From an uncultured Psychrobacter sp. (GTDB lineage Bacteria > Pseudomonadota > Gammaproteobacteria > Pseudomonadales > Moraxellaceae): a DNA stretch of 64,000 nucleotides. Below the pieces are notes generated by a model. It was not told the DNA's origin, did no database searches, and was given only the letters and a program-made list of their open reading frames with translations. Each line of letters starts with the position of its first letter. Positions within the stretch are counted from its first letter, which is position 1. Where the stretch lies: positions 62,001-126,000 of the forward strand of contig CANLXO010000006.1 in assembly GCA_947495055.1 (NCBI GenBank). The letters are read 5' to 3'. A program made the position numbers and the translations under genes. This document shows, in pieces, positions 9,959 to 19,567 of the stretch.

Positions 9959-10660
9959 ATGACTAATGATGTAACTCGTTCGCCAATTATCGTCGCCCTA
10001 GACAACAATACTTTAGAGGACGCGCTGGCATTAGCTGATCAGCTAGACCCTAGTCTATGCCGCTTAAAAGTAGGCAAAGAGCTGTTTACGCGCTCAGGTC
10101 CTGCTGTTGTACAAGCATTGCATCAGCGCGGATTTGAGGTTTTTTTAGATTTAAAGTTCCATGATATCCCTAATACTACCGCGCAAGCAGTACTAGCTGC
10201 CGCCGAGCTTGGCGTTTGGATGGTGAACGTTCATGCCAGCTCAGGTTTTGATGCGATGTCATTATCCAAACAGCGTTTATTGGACGGGGGTTTTGATACT
10301 CTACTGATAGCTGTGACGGTATTGACCTCAATGAGCCAAGACAATCTGACTCAAATTGGCATCAATGATGGCTTGGATGCACAAGTTAGTCGCTTAGCTG
10401 CCTTAACACAGCAGGCTGGCCTAGACGGAGTGGTCTGCTCTGCCAAAGAGGCCAAAGCCCTAAGAGGTCAGTGTGCTAGCAGCTTTAAGCTAATAACGCC
10501 TGGTATACGCTTAGCTGATGACAATGCGGATGATCAAAAACGCATTTGTACCCCATATCAAGCGTTAAGTGATGGATCAGACTATCTCGTGATTGGGAGA
10601 TCAATCACCCAAGATCAAAATCCTACTGCTAAGCTCCAAAAGATTTTAGCAACGCTTTGA
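9959..10660 (+). CDS. pyrF: Orotidine 5'-phosphate decarboxylase
   Basis: Converts OMP to UMP, the last step of UMP synthesis. The catalytic [10 protein letters not shown] motif (Lys plus two Asp) is intact, and PIIVALDN near the start, [25 protein letters not shown] and YLVIGRSIT follow the type 1 OMPDC pattern. ATG at 9959 is preferred; an in-frame GTG at 9935 would add eight residues. It is only 38 nt from lapA, so the two are probably cotranscribed, and a strong terminator follows. Confidence 0.96.
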   Translation: MTNDVTRSPIIVALDNNTLEDALALADQLDPSLCRLKVGKELFTRSGPAVVQALHQRGFEVFLDLKFHDIPNTTAQAVLAAAELGVWMVNVHASSGFDAMSLSKQRLLDGGFDTLLIAVTVLTSMSQDNLTQIGINDGLDAQVSRLAALTQQAGLDGVVCSAKEAKALRGQCASSFKLITPGIRLADDNADDQKRICTPYQALSDGSDYLVIGRSITQDQNPTAKLQKILATL

Positions 10661-10740
10661 CTATCTATGTTTTAACTATTTATGCTTTAATTATCCATTA
10701 AAATTAAACGGTACTCTCAAAACCAAAATGTTACTCTGAC

Positions 10741-10768
10741 AAAAAGACAACTTTTTAGTTGTCTTTTT
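10741..10768 (+). terminator. Rho-independent terminator after pyrF
   Basis: A 12-bp perfect stem AAAAAGACAACT / AGTTGTCTTTTT with a TTTT loop, and T-rich sequence downstream. Confidence 0.9.
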
Positions 10769-10866
10769 ATTTTTTGTCGCAGAGTCAATCGATGCTAAAC
10801 TAGCCAAACCAACGCAAAACCAGCAAGCCCCTGCGCTTGTCGTACCTTCTACTACTGATGAATTCC

Positions 10867-11667
10867 ATGAAACTACAAATCGTAAGTGATTTACATATAG
10901 ACAGCTATGCTCGTCAGTTGCACCCATTAGGGCAAATTCCGAAAACGGATGCTGATATTGTATTGGTGGCAGGGGATACTGCCAATAGTGATAGCGGTAT
11001 GCCGTGGCTACAAGAACAAGCTCGCCTCCTGGGCGTACCTGTGATCACAGTGGCAGGCAATCATGAGTACTTTGGTGAGGACATATTGCATTTTGACCAT
11101 AAGCTTGCCACTTGGGACAACTTCGATGTAGACACGCAGCAGGGCGTGCGTTTTTTGCAGTGTCAACATATCGATATTGGCGATGTGCGTTTGCTTGGCT
11201 GTACGCTGTGGACTGACTATCAGTATCAAGCCAATGGCGATACTATGGAAGTGGCGAAGCGCTTTATGCGTGACTATAAGCAGATTTATGCAGGTAATGA
11301 AATGTTCTCGCCAGAGCTGTCTATGCAGATACATGGCGAGCATCGCGCATGGTTACGTCAGGCGTTGATAGACGCCAAAGATCTGGGCAAGAAGGCTGTA
11401 GTGATGAGCCATCATAGTATTAGTCCCTTATCCGTGTCTGAAAAATATGCAACCCTGCCGAGTAATGCTGCATTTGTCAGTGACCTGTCGGCTTGGATGT
11501 ATGAGCCATGGGCACCTGTACTTTGGGTACATGGGCACACGCATGAAGCGTTTGATTATCGTATCAATAATACTCGAGTTATCGTCAATCCCCGCGCTTA
11601 TCCTAATGAGGTGAGCAGTACCGCGATAGCTTTTGCTTGGGATAGGGTTATCGACATAGGTTCTTGA
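10867..11667 (+). CDS. Calcineurin-like metallophosphoesterase
   Basis: A metal-dependent phosphoesterase of unknown substrate. All five sequence blocks of the superfamily are visible: SDLHID at the N-terminus, GDTAN, GNHEYF, SHHSISP and GHTHEAFDY, which supply the Asp, Asn and His ligands of the two metals. The product is cytoplasmic, with no signal peptide. ATG at 10867 gives the usual short lead-in to the first block; ATG at 10858 is equally possible. Nothing in the neighbourhood indicates a substrate. Confidence 0.88.
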   Translation: MKLQIVSDLHIDSYARQLHPLGQIPKTDADIVLVAGDTANSDSGMPWLQEQARLLGVPVITVAGNHEYFGEDILHFDHKLATWDNFDVDTQQGVRFLQCQHIDIGDVRLLGCTLWTDYQYQANGDTMEVAKRFMRDYKQIYAGNEMFSPELSMQIHGEHRAWLRQALIDAKDLGKKAVVMSHHSISPLSVSEKYATLPSNAAFVSDLSAWMYEPWAPVLWVHGHTHEAFDYRINNTRVIVNPRAYPNEVSSTAIAFAWDRVIDIGS

Positions 11668-11786
11668 TAAAGGTGCTATAACTGAAATGGCTGATTATAG
11701 GTGAGTTAGCTTAATGGTAAGTATTTATTTATTCACTTAAAATCTAAATTTCCACATTAGCGCGCAAATTTGCTAGGCTTATAACC

Positions 11787-12623
11787 ATGAATAAAAGTTA
11801 CGATAATATTAAGTCCGATCTTACAGCTGCCGATAGGGAGGTTTATAAGCCAAGCACGCTTGCGCCTTCACATCTGCCTGATAGTATGATGTCCTCGGTC
11901 AGCCTATTACCCAAAGATAAGCGTTTGATACTGTTTACTCGTCACTCACTGCGTGCGCGCTCTGATGGTAATGGATTTGCTAGTGATCAGTTGCCCTTGA
12001 CGCCCAAAGGCCGCGTGCTTGCAAAGTCATGGGGTCGCTGGCTTGATAGTCATCTCCCTTACTCACTTGATGTTGATAGTATCTCAAGTCCTATCGGGCG
12101 CTGCATTGATACCGCGCAGTTGATGCAAGAGGGTGCAGGGCTGCAGCGTAGTATTATCCATCAATCCTTGCTCGTTGAGCCAGGCAGCCTAGTGACCCAG
12201 CCTGAGATCGCAAGTAAAGTGTTCAAAGAAGTGGGCGTTTTAAACTTTATCAATCGATTTTTGCAAGGCAGTCTACAAGGCACCAAAAACGCTTATCAAG
12301 GCGGGCTGGATATCTTGTCGCTGTTTTATCAGCATCAGCCGAAAGAAGGTCATCTGATGCTAGCTGTGAGTCATGACACACTACTATCAGCATTTTTAGC
12401 AGTCATGCTAGATATGAATGAGATTGACTGGAATGATTGGCCTAAGATGATGGAAGGGGTGTTTTTGTGGTTCGATGATGCGCCCTTTGACAAGGCTCAT
12501 GCGCATTTTGTTTGGCGCGGGGAGATTTATAGTCGCTCTATTATTAGTTTACTGGAGAGTTATTCAACCTCAGGATTCTCTCAAGATAAGCTACTGCTAC
12601 CGCCAGATGTCACCTGGCGCTAA
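11787..12623 (+). CDS. Histidine phosphatase superfamily protein
   Basis: Probably a phosphatase of the phosphoglycerate mutase/acid phosphatase fold, substrate unknown. The catalytic block is LFTRHSLRARS (R-H with the phospho-accepting His; the usual RHGE/RHGQ is changed to RHSL) and a second His occurs in AVSHDTLLSAF. SSPIGRCIDTAQLM supplies the third conserved Arg. About 45 residues without family character precede the fold. No signal peptide or membrane segment is seen. It converges on rpsT across a bidirectional terminator. Confidence 0.8.
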   Translation: MNKSYDNIKSDLTAADREVYKPSTLAPSHLPDSMMSSVSLLPKDKRLILFTRHSLRARSDGNGFASDQLPLTPKGRVLAKSWGRWLDSHLPYSLDVDSISSPIGRCIDTAQLMQEGAGLQRSIIHQSLLVEPGSLVTQPEIASKVFKEVGVLNFINRFLQGSLQGTKNAYQGGLDILSLFYQHQPKEGHLMLAVSHDTLLSAFLAVMLDMNEIDWNDWPKMMEGVFLWFDDAPFDKAHAHFVWRGEIYSRSIISLLESYSTSGFSQDKLLLPPDVTWR

Positions 12624-12664
12624 AGAAAGCCGCTACTGACCATAAACGATCAACTAAGAGCCAC

Positions 12665-12696
12665 AAAAAAACCTTGTCGCAAAGACAAGGTTTTTT
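12665..12696. terminator. Bidirectional terminator between histidine phosphatase gene and rpsT
   Basis: A-run, stem CCTTGTC / GACAAGG with a 5-nt loop, then T-run; symmetrical, so it can end transcription from both converging genes. Confidence 0.9.
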
Positions 12697-12751
12697 ATTG
12701 AGCATTTTATTTTACATGAGTCGTAATAAAATGCTCTAAACAGAGCTATTC

Positions 12752-13018
12752 TTAAGCTTGCAGGCCTTTGATAGTCTTGTTCAAACGACTCTTACGACGA
12801 GCCGCTTTGTTCTTATGAATGATACCTTTGTCAGCCATACGATCAAGAACAGGTACCGCTTGCTTGTAAGCTTCGGTAGCAGCATCATAATCTTTAGCTT
12901 CGATAGCAGCATCAATGCGTTTTAGATAAGTACGAACCATTGAGCGCTGTGATGCTGAATGTTGGCGACGTTTGGTGTTTTGACGAGCGCGTTTACGAGC
13001 TTGTGCAGTATTAGCCAC
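12752..13018 (-). CDS. rpsT: 30S ribosomal protein S20
   Basis: A small basic protein of the 30S subunit that binds 16S rRNA. The 88-residue product starts [20 protein letters not shown] and carries the usual central [10 protein letters not shown] and C-terminal [14 protein letters not shown] helices. Its ribosome site AAGGAG lies 8 nt from the ATG. It is transcribed alone, ending at the bidirectional terminator. Confidence 0.98.
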   Translation of the reverse strand: MANTAQARKRARQNTKRRQHSASQRSMVRTYLKRIDAAIEAKDYDAATEAYKQAVPVLDRMADKGIIHKNKAARRKSRLNKTIKGLQA

Positions 13019-13577
13019 GCGTATCTCCTTGGTAAAAGACAGATAAAAAATGAATGTCGATTGCGATTATGGATTTGGTTGTCATCATTGACGAGCAGCC
13101 GTCTCATCAAACATGATGTCGATGCCAAATAAATAGGTCATCTAAAACGTCAAAGACATCTGGAATAATTAGACAGCCTTGACGTGTAAAGCCGGTTATC
13201 TTAACAAATTATTGCGCTTAGAACAATATATTTGCACGCTATTGGGTAAAGATGACTTGCGAGTAGTACCTTACATACATTTGCAGCAATCATTCAGCAA
13301 GTATTAGGGCGTTATAGACAAAATCTCTTACAATATAATGAATATAACGGCATCAGTTATCCGCTAACTTAGGTATTATTACTTTATTAGGTATTATTGG
13401 CTTAGCAGATATTATTACATTAGAAGCTATTTTGTATTTACTGCAAGTCAAAGAACCTAGTTTTAATTTGTAGAACATACAAAATTTGGTTTTTTATATG
13501 AGATCGATTTAGTAGTAGCGGCTACTTTAGTAAGAATTAAGTTTTAATCATACAAATACAATAAAGTTGGATAAAGT
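13019..13577. other. 559-nt gene-free region between rpsT and the SDR-like gene
   Basis: This divergent region must contain the rpsT promoter (minus) and the promoter of the gene at 13578 (plus). A TATAAT box lies at 13334-13339 on the plus strand without a clear -35. Between 13370 and 13440 the word TTAGGTATTATT or part of it recurs three times. No ORF or RNA gene is evident. Confidence 0.45.
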
Positions 13578-14285
13578 ATGCAGCGAAAAGCCATTATAAT
13601 AGGGGCAACTGGGCTGGTTGGACAGCATCTGGTTAAGCAGCTTAGTGAGTTGTACGACAAGCTCATCGTCATTGCACGGCGTCCGCCGCGTTACATCAAT
13701 GCCAGTATGCATTTTTATCAGGTCAATGATTTTGATAATTTAAGTGAGGTTTTTGCTAGTGTTGGCGTTGACAAAACGACGGATGCTTTTAGCTGCCTTG
13801 GCACTACCAAAAAACAGGCGGGCAGTGATGAAGCTTTTTATAAGGTCGATCATGATTACAACGTCTGTTTTGCGCAGCTTTGCTTGGATAAAGGCGTCGA
13901 GAACTTCTTTTTACTGTCATCAATGAATGCTGATGCCGACAGCCGATTTTTATATAATCGAGTCAAGGGTGAGACTGAGCATTCCATCAGTGCTCTTGGC
14001 TTTACAGAGCTGGTTATTTTTCGCCCCTCATTGCTGCTTGGCAAGCACAAAGGTCGTCCTTTAGAGAGTATTAGCCAAACAGTATTTGGTTTGATATCGC
14101 CTTTGGTATCTGAGTCTCTGCCTCTGCATCCTATATCAGCCAAGCGGGTGGCCAACGCGATGACGATGAGCGCGCAAGAGATATATGAGCGGCGCAAATT
14201 TAGCGATTATCATACTAAAGACGCTCCTAAGACGACGATTATTGAAAACAAAGCCATGCTCTCAATGACACGAGTTAAATCTTAA
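13578..14285 (+). CDS. Atypical short-chain dehydrogenase/NAD(P)-binding protein (HTATIP2-like)
   Basis: A Rossmann-fold protein: the nucleotide loop is GATGLVGQH at residues 8-16 and the core strands VIARRP, AFSCLGTTKKQAGS and FLLSSMNAD follow the atypical SDR pattern seen in the HTATIP2/Tip30 group. The catalytic Tyr-x-x-x-Lys appears as YNRVKGETE. The substrate is unknown. The length of 235 residues is normal for the group. It lies just upstream of rraA (about 60 nt), but rraA has its own strong ribosome site. Confidence 0.75.
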   Translation: MQRKAIIIGATGLVGQHLVKQLSELYDKLIVIARRPPRYINASMHFYQVNDFDNLSEVFASVGVDKTTDAFSCLGTTKKQAGSDEAFYKVDHDYNVCFAQLCLDKGVENFFLLSSMNADADSRFLYNRVKGETEHSISALGFTELVIFRPSLLLGKHKGRPLESISQTVFGLISPLVSESLPLHPISAKRVANAMTMSAQEIYERRKFSDYHTKDAPKTTIIENKAMLSMTRVKS

Positions 14286-14344
14286 ATGAGTATCAATAAA
14301 TAGCCTAAGCATTATAATTAAATTAACATAAAAGGAGTTTTATC

Positions 14345-14878
14345 ATGTCAGAGTCTCAAGCTATGACCAAAGAGAATTTTGTCACCTGTGATCTATTAGA
14401 TGCCAATCCTGAGTCGCAAGTTTGTCTGCCTAATATCGAAGGCAAATCCTTTTATAGTTTTGGCGGCAAAGACAAGTTTTGCGGTGAGATAGTGACCGTT
14501 AAGTGCTTTGAGGATAATAGCCGCGTTAAGGCGCTCCTTAATAGTGATGGCAAGGATAAAAACGGCGAAGGTAAAGTACTTGTCGTTGATGGTGGCGGGT
14601 CTATGCGCTGCGCTCTGCTAGGAGACATGATTGCACAATCTGCTATCGATAATGGCTGGGCTGGGGTTGTGGTCTACGGCTGCGTCCGTGATGTCGATGA
14701 TATGGCGCAGATGGAGATAGGGGTGATGGCACTAGGCTGCATACCACGCAAATCCACACGCCGTGATGAAGGTCAAACCGATATAGAGATTCGCTTTGGT
14801 GATTTGACCCTTAACTCTGGTATGTATGTCTACGCTGACAACAATGGCATTATCGCTAGTGACAAGCCGCTCATTTGA
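14345..14878 (+). CDS. rraA: Ribonuclease E activity regulator RraA
   Basis: RraA binds RNase E and the degradosome and dampens mRNA turnover; the same fold occurs in oxaloacetate decarboxylase/HMG aldolases. The protein begins FVTCDLLDANPE, contains VLVVDGGGSMRCALLGDMIA and WAGVVVYGCVRDV, then GVMALGCIPRKSTR, all RraA hallmarks. Its 177 residues slightly exceed the E. coli length. An AAAAGGAG ribosome site precedes the ATG, and a terminator follows the stop by about 45 nt. Confidence 0.93.
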   Translation: MSESQAMTKENFVTCDLLDANPESQVCLPNIEGKSFYSFGGKDKFCGEIVTVKCFEDNSRVKALLNSDGKDKNGEGKVLVVDGGGSMRCALLGDMIAQSAIDNGWAGVVVYGCVRDVDDMAQMEIGVMALGCIPRKSTRRDEGQTDIEIRFGDLTLNSGMYVYADNNGIIASDKPLI

Positions 14879-14925
14879 TACGTCTAAAATACTAGTTTTT
14901 ACATTTTGTCAGTCTCTGTTTTTAG

Positions 14926-14950
14926 CCCCAGCTTATTCGCTGGGGTTTTT
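14926..14950 (+). terminator. Rho-independent terminator after rraA
   Basis: Stem CCCCAGC / GCTGGGG with a 6-nt loop, followed by five T. Confidence 0.88.
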
Positions 14951-15059
14951 GCTTGTACTAAGACAGCATTTAGAGTCGTATTATAAGATCTAATGCGTAA
15001 CGAGCACTGACTAACTGTCTGAGTGATAAACTTAGTGACAAACCGTTACGGCATACATT

Positions 15060-15088
15060 TTGGTCAATGAGCAAAATATTCGTATAAT
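15060..15088 (+). promoter_or_regulatory. Putative sigma70 promoter of mfd
   Basis: TTGGTC (15060-15065), a 17-nt spacer, then a perfect TATAAT (15083-15088), 34 nt before the mfd ATG. Start would be near 15095, giving a short leader. Confidence 0.65.
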
Positions 15089-15122
15089 GGTATTCTGACT
15101 CCTAACCTTGATCTCATCTGCT

Positions 15123-18100
15123 ATGCCTATCACTGCTTTGACTGACGCGTTTGCTCCTATTAATCAACACCTATTTCCTATCGATAATGCTCAAAAGCGC
15201 TGGCTTGCGCCAACTTATGGTGCTGTCGGTAGCTTGTGGCTGGCAAGTCTTGTAACATCAGAGCTATGGGAGCTGACAGATCGATTAAAGGTCGTGGTGA
15301 CGCGCGACCAAAACCAGCTCAATCAGATAGAAACTGAGCTGGCATTTTGCGGCGTTGATGCTTACGTATTTCCTGACTGGGAGACGCTAACCTATGATGA
15401 GCTATCGCCGCATCAAGATATCGTCAGTGAGCGCATCAATTTATTAACAGATATGCCGACATCAGGTGTGCTGCTAATATCAGTACAGGCGTTGATGCAC
15501 CGAGTAGCGCCGCCAAGCTGGCTTATCGGTCAGCATTTTGATCTTAGCGTTGGTGATCAGTTCGATATCAACACTCAGCGTGAACTATTAGCTAAAGCTG
15601 GCTACCGCGCGGTCGATAATGTCTTTGAGCCAGGTGAGTTTGCGGTACGCGGCAGCATCATAGATATCTTTGCTATGGGGCAGCCATTCCCACTACGCCT
15701 TGATCTGTTCGATGATGAGATTGAGACCATTCGCTTTTTTCATCCACAAACCCAGCGTACGCTGACGCCTGATGATCTCAAAGCTATGATTAGCGGCAAC
15801 GATACTAGTATGGCTCAAGAGTCGTTATCGCTGCTGCACAAGTTGCCAGATATCTCAAAACCTATTACCCAGTTTCAAATACTCCCTGCAAAAGAGTTTC
15901 CGCTCGATGAAGGTCGTGAGACTTTTCGTACTAATTTTGCCGCAATGTTCCCAAACACTAGCAGCCGTAAGTTTGAGCTACATAAAGACGTAATGGCAGG
16001 TATTGCTAGTAGTGGACTAGAGTATTATCAGCCGCTATTTTTTGATATAAAAGACTGGCAAGAGCAAAGTAGTTTATTTTCTTACTTTCCAAAAGACGCT
16101 CTGTTTATTACTGATGAGTTCATTAACGAGAAGCAAGCAGATTACTGGTCACAGATTCAGCGTCGTTATGAGGAGCGTCGTCATGATATCGACAAGCCAA
16201 TCGTAGCGCCTGAGCTGCTATATTTGTTATCTAATGCATTAAACGAGCATCTCAATCACTACCCTAGAGTGATTATGAGCGCTCGGGATGAGCTGGCAAC
16301 ATCGAGTAATAGCGCGATAAATAATACTAATGGTAGCGATACTCGATCAGATCAATTACCTAGCAAACAAAAAGGCGTTACTACCTTGAGCGCCCAAGTA
16401 CCGCCGCAATTACCTGTTAATCATCAAAAGGCTGAGCCTTTAGCGGAGCTATTAGCGTTCTTAGACTTGCAAATACAAACCAATACGCCAGTGCTTATTG
16501 TCGCTGAGACCGCAGGTCGTCGTGAAATCTTAATTGAGCTGTTCAAAGGCAAGATCGATATCAGAGCCTATGACAGCTTTGCAGATTTTTTGGCAGCAAA
16601 TACGCTGAGCGATACCTCAAACAAAGGCATACGCCCGCAAGTTGGGCTGACGGTTGCGCCTATTGAGCGCGGCGTTTATGTGCCTGAGCGGTTGGTACTG
16701 ATCAGTGAGACGCAACTGTTTGGTAGACAAGTGCTACAAACTCGTCGCCGCAGACAAAGCGGCGTATCAGAAGAGTTTTTGGTTAAGAGCGTCACTGAAA
16801 TCACCGAAGGTAGCCCGGTTGTCCATATCGAGCATGGTATTGGTCGCTACAACGGCTTAATTACACTGGACGTTGGTGACGGCGAGCAAGAGTTTATTCA
16901 TCTAAAATATGCTGATGATGCCAGTATCTATGTGCCCGTGGCTAACTTACAAATGATCAACCGCTATAGTGGTGGCGATCCTGCGCTTGCGCCTTTACAC
17001 AAGATCGGCAGTGGCAAATGGGATCGTGCCAAACAAAAAGCGCTTGAGCAGATTCATGACGTGGCAGCTGAGCTACTTAATATGCAAGCTCGCCGCGAGG
17101 CCAAAGTTGGAATTCACTTCAAGATAGATCCCTCACAGTATGAGCTGTTTGCCAGTCAGTTCGCTTTTGAGGAGACGCCTGATCAGGCCAATGCTATTCA
17201 CGCCGTTATGGAAGATATGAGACAAAACCAGCCTATGGATCGTCTCATCTGCGGCGACGTTGGTTTTGGTAAGACTGAAGTCGCTATGCGCGCAGCCTTC
17301 ATTGCGGTTAGTGCAGGCTATCAGGTGGCTGTTTTAGTACCAACGACACTGCTGGCAGGTCAGCATGAAGATAATTTCCGTGATCGCTTCGCTGATTGGC
17401 CGGTGCGCATAGAGACGCTCTCACGTTTTGGCGGCAAAAAACATCAAGACACGGTACTCGCTGATCTGGCCGCGGGCAAAGTTGATATTGTCATCGGTAC
17501 CCACAAATTGTTGCAACCTGATGTTAAGTTCTCAAATTTAGGTCTAATGATCGTCGATGAAGAGCACCGCTTTGGCGTGCGCCATAAGGAGCGTATCAAA
17601 GCCATTCAGACTGATGTCGATAGTATGTCGATGACCGCCACGCCTATTCCTCGTACGCTTAATATGGCGCTCTCAGGTATGCGCGATATGTCAATTATCG
17701 CCACGCCGCCTGCACGAAGGCTAGCGATTAAAACCTTTGTCATGCAAAAGACTGACTCGCTAATGAAAGAGGCCATTTTGCGTGAACTACTGCGCGGCGG
17801 GCAAGTATATCTGCTGCATAATGACGTGGCAAGTATCGAGCGTATGGCTGAGACCGTACGTGAGCTGGTGCCAGAAGCACGCGTGGGCGTCGCCCATGGT
17901 CAGATGCAAGAGCGTCAACTTGAGCAGGTCATGCAGCAGTTTTATCACAAAAAGTTTAACGTATTAATCTGCTCAACTATTATCGAAACTGGCATTGATG
18001 TGCCTAATGCCAATACGATTATCATTGAGCGCGCGGATAAGTTTGGTTTAGCGCAGCTGCACCAATTGCGAGGACGCGTTGGCCGTAGCCATCATCAAGC

Positions 18101-18833
18101 TTACTGTTATTTGCTAGTCCCTTCTATAAAAGGTCTTAAAGGCGATGCTAAACGCCGCTTACATGCTATTGAGCGCGCTAATACTTTGGGGGCAGGCTTT
18201 ATGCTTGCCAGCGAAGATTTGGAGATTCGAGGAGCAGGCGAGATACTTGGCAAGCAGCAAAGCGGTAATATGCAAGCCATAGGATTTAGCCTCTACATGG
18301 ATATGCTAGAGCGCGCGACCAAAGCCATTAAAGCGGGCAAAGAGCCTGATTTGAGCACGCCGCTGTCCTTGACCAGTGAGATTAATCTGCACGCCTCAGC
18401 GCTGATACCAGAAGAATACTTACATGATGTGCATCAGCGCTTGTTGTTTTATAAGCGTATTAGCAACGCCAATGACAAGGATGCCTTGACTGATATCCGT
18501 ACCGAGATGATAGATCGTTTTGGTGTTTTGCCAGATCAAACCAAGCAGCTGTTTGCGGTTCATAGACTACGCATACAAGCTGAGCCGCTGATGATCAATA
18601 AAATCGATGCGAGCACTAGCAGTATGACATTGGAGTTTGCGCCAGATACGCCAGTCGATGCGCTGGCGATTATCAAACTGATCCAGTCCAATAACAAGCA
18701 CTACCGTATGAATGGTGCCTCTGGCATTCGCTATCAAAATGCCGATAAGCTTGAAACGCCGCAGCAGCGCGTAACAGCGGTACAAGAGCTGCTTCAGTAC
18801 TTCAGCGAGCATCTAGTCGCTGACGCTGCATAA
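15123..18833 (+). CDS. mfd: Transcription-repair coupling factor Mfd
   Basis: Mfd displaces RNA polymerase stalled at DNA lesions and recruits UvrA. In order there is a UvrB-homology module, a linker, the RNA polymerase-interacting domain (SPVVHIEHGIGRYNGL), a RecG-like translocase with Walker A GDVGFGKTEV near residue 711, DEEHRFGVRHKE near 812 and MTATPIPRTL, the helicase C domain with ETGIDVPNAN and QLRGRVGRS, and the C-terminal TRCF domain. Its 1236 residues exceed E. coli Mfd (1148). Much of the excess is a Ser/Asn-rich linker at about 392-435. ATG at 15123 is chosen over an in-frame TTG five codons earlier. Confidence 0.97.
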   Translation: MPITALTDAFAPINQHLFPIDNAQKRWLAPTYGAVGSLWLASLVTSELWELTDRLKVVVTRDQNQLNQIETELAFCGVDAYVFPDWETLTYDELSPHQDIVSERINLLTDMPTSGVLLISVQALMHRVAPPSWLIGQHFDLSVGDQFDINTQRELLAKAGYRAVDNVFEPGEFAVRGSIIDIFAMGQPFPLRLDLFDDEIETIRFFHPQTQRTLTPDDLKAMISGNDTSMAQESLSLLHKLPDISKPITQFQILPAKEFPLDEGRETFRTNFAAMFPNTSSRKFELHKDVMAGIASSGLEYYQPLFFDIKDWQEQSSLFSYFPKDALFITDEFINEKQADYWSQIQRRYEERRHDIDKPIVAPELLYLLSNALNEHLNHYPRVIMSARDELATSSNSAINNTNGSDTRSDQLPSKQKGVTTLSAQVPPQLPVNHQKAEPLAELLAFLDLQIQTNTPVLIVAETAGRREILIELFKGKIDIRAYDSFADFLAANTLSDTSNKGIRPQVGLTVAPIERGVYVPERLVLISETQLFGRQVLQTRRRRQSGVSEEFLVKSVTEITEGSPVVHIEHGIGRYNGLITLDVGDGEQEFIHLKYADDASIYVPVANLQMINRYSGGDPALAPLHKIGSGKWDRAKQKALEQIHDVAAELLNMQARREAKVGIHFKIDPSQYELFASQFAFEETPDQANAIHAVMEDMRQNQPMDRLICGDVGFGKTEVAMRAAFIAVSAGYQVAVLVPTTLLAGQHEDNFRDRFADWPVRIETLSRFGGKKHQDTVLADLAAGKVDIVIGTHKLLQPDVKFSNLGLMIVDEEHRFGVRHKERIKAIQTDVDSMSMTATPIPRTLNMALSGMRDMSIIATPPARRLAIKTFVMQKTDSLMKEAILRELLRGGQVYLLHNDVASIERMAETVRELVPEARVGVAHGQMQERQLEQVMQQFYHKKFNVLICSTIIETGIDVPNANTIIIERADKFGLAQLHQLRGRVGRSHHQAYCYLLVPSIKGLKGDAKRRLHAIERANTLGAGFMLASEDLEIRGAGEILGKQQSGNMQAIGFSLYMDMLERATKAIKAGKEPDLSTPLSLTSEINLHASALIPEEYLHDVHQRLLFYKRISNANDKDALTDIRTEMIDRFGVLPDQTKQLFAVHRLRIQAEPLMINKIDASTSSMTLEFAPDTPVDALAIIKLIQSNNKHYRMNGASGIRYQNADKLETPQQRVTAVQELLQYFSEHLVADAA

Positions 18834-18949
18834 TGACTGAGCAAATAAGGCCTAGTCAAATTGCTCGCCCGTACGGCTATTTTATCGACAGGATACCTGA
18901 TAAAATAGCCAAATTGTATTTTGCTTTTTAATTGAGAGAAACCGTCCTT

Positions 18950-19381
18950 ATGTTCCAACTGCATCCTAAGCTTGCTGCTGATAGTTTTTTGGTAGGCGAT
19001 TTTCCATTGTCAACATGCCGTCTAATCAACGACTGCCAATTTCCTTGGCTCATTTTGGTGCCGCGAGTGACGGGTATCAAAGAATTGTATGAGCTATCTG
19101 ATGCTGACCAAGCGCAGTTTTTGCGTGAGTCTAGTTGGTTATCTAGTCAGCTGGCCAAGACCTTTCAGGCGGACAAAATGAATGTAGCGGCACTTGGCAA
19201 TCAAGTTCCGCAGCTACATTTTCATCATATTGTGCGCTATCAAAACGATATGCAGTGGCCAAATCCTGTGTGGGGTGTACCTGCGGTTCCTTATACTAAC
19301 GAGGTTATGTCGCAGATGCAGCAGACTTTAATGATGGCGCTACGTGGTCATCATCAGATGCCTTTTGATTGGCAAATGTAG
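18950..19381 (+). CDS. HIT family protein
   Basis: A histidine-triad nucleotide hydrolase-like protein; substrates of this branch are not firmly known (dinucleoside polyphosphates are typical for the superfamily). The active-site strand is PQLHFHHIVRY and is followed by the branch-specific WPNPVWGVPAVPY stretch. The N-terminal FPLSTCRLINDCQFPWLILVP also fits. At 143 residues the protein is a single complete domain. ATG at 18950 begins MFQLHPKLAADS; an upstream TTG is unlikely. It follows mfd by 116 nt on the same strand. Confidence 0.88.
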   Translation: MFQLHPKLAADSFLVGDFPLSTCRLINDCQFPWLILVPRVTGIKELYELSDADQAQFLRESSWLSSQLAKTFQADKMNVAALGNQVPQLHFHHIVRYQNDMQWPNPVWGVPAVPYTNEVMSQMQQTLMMALRGHHQMPFDWQM

Positions 19382-19423
19382 ATTTTAGCTTTAACGTCTC
19401 AGTATTAAACACCAAGTACCAAG

Positions 19424-19447
19424 CATTAAGCATTAAGTATTAAGTAT
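19424..19447 (+). repeat. 7-bp tandem repeat (CATTAAG)n
   Basis: About three and a half copies of a CATTAAG/TATTAAG unit just after the HIT gene. It is probably a slippage tract with no visible role. Confidence 0.7.
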
Positions 19448-19474
19448 TTGATAGTTTGAAAGAATTAAGCAGCC

Positions 19475-19530
19475 TCCTCTTGTTATTTATACAGATAATC
19501 TCTGTATTAGGTAATGATTGGAGGTTTTTT
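19475..19530 (+). terminator. Probable terminator after the HIT gene
   Basis: CCTCC and GGAGG arms enclose an inner ATACAG / CTGTAT hairpin; GGAGG is followed directly by six T. The stem is interrupted, so confidence is moderate. Confidence 0.6.
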
Positions 19531-19567
19531 GATGATTAATGGTATACCTTTTGCATAACTATTCTCT

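Noticed and set aside
10837..10866. Longer N-terminus for the metallophosphoesterase from a TTG codon.
   Set aside because: It adds only a short Leu-rich segment directly before the first metal motif; ATG codons at 10858 and 10867 fit the family better.
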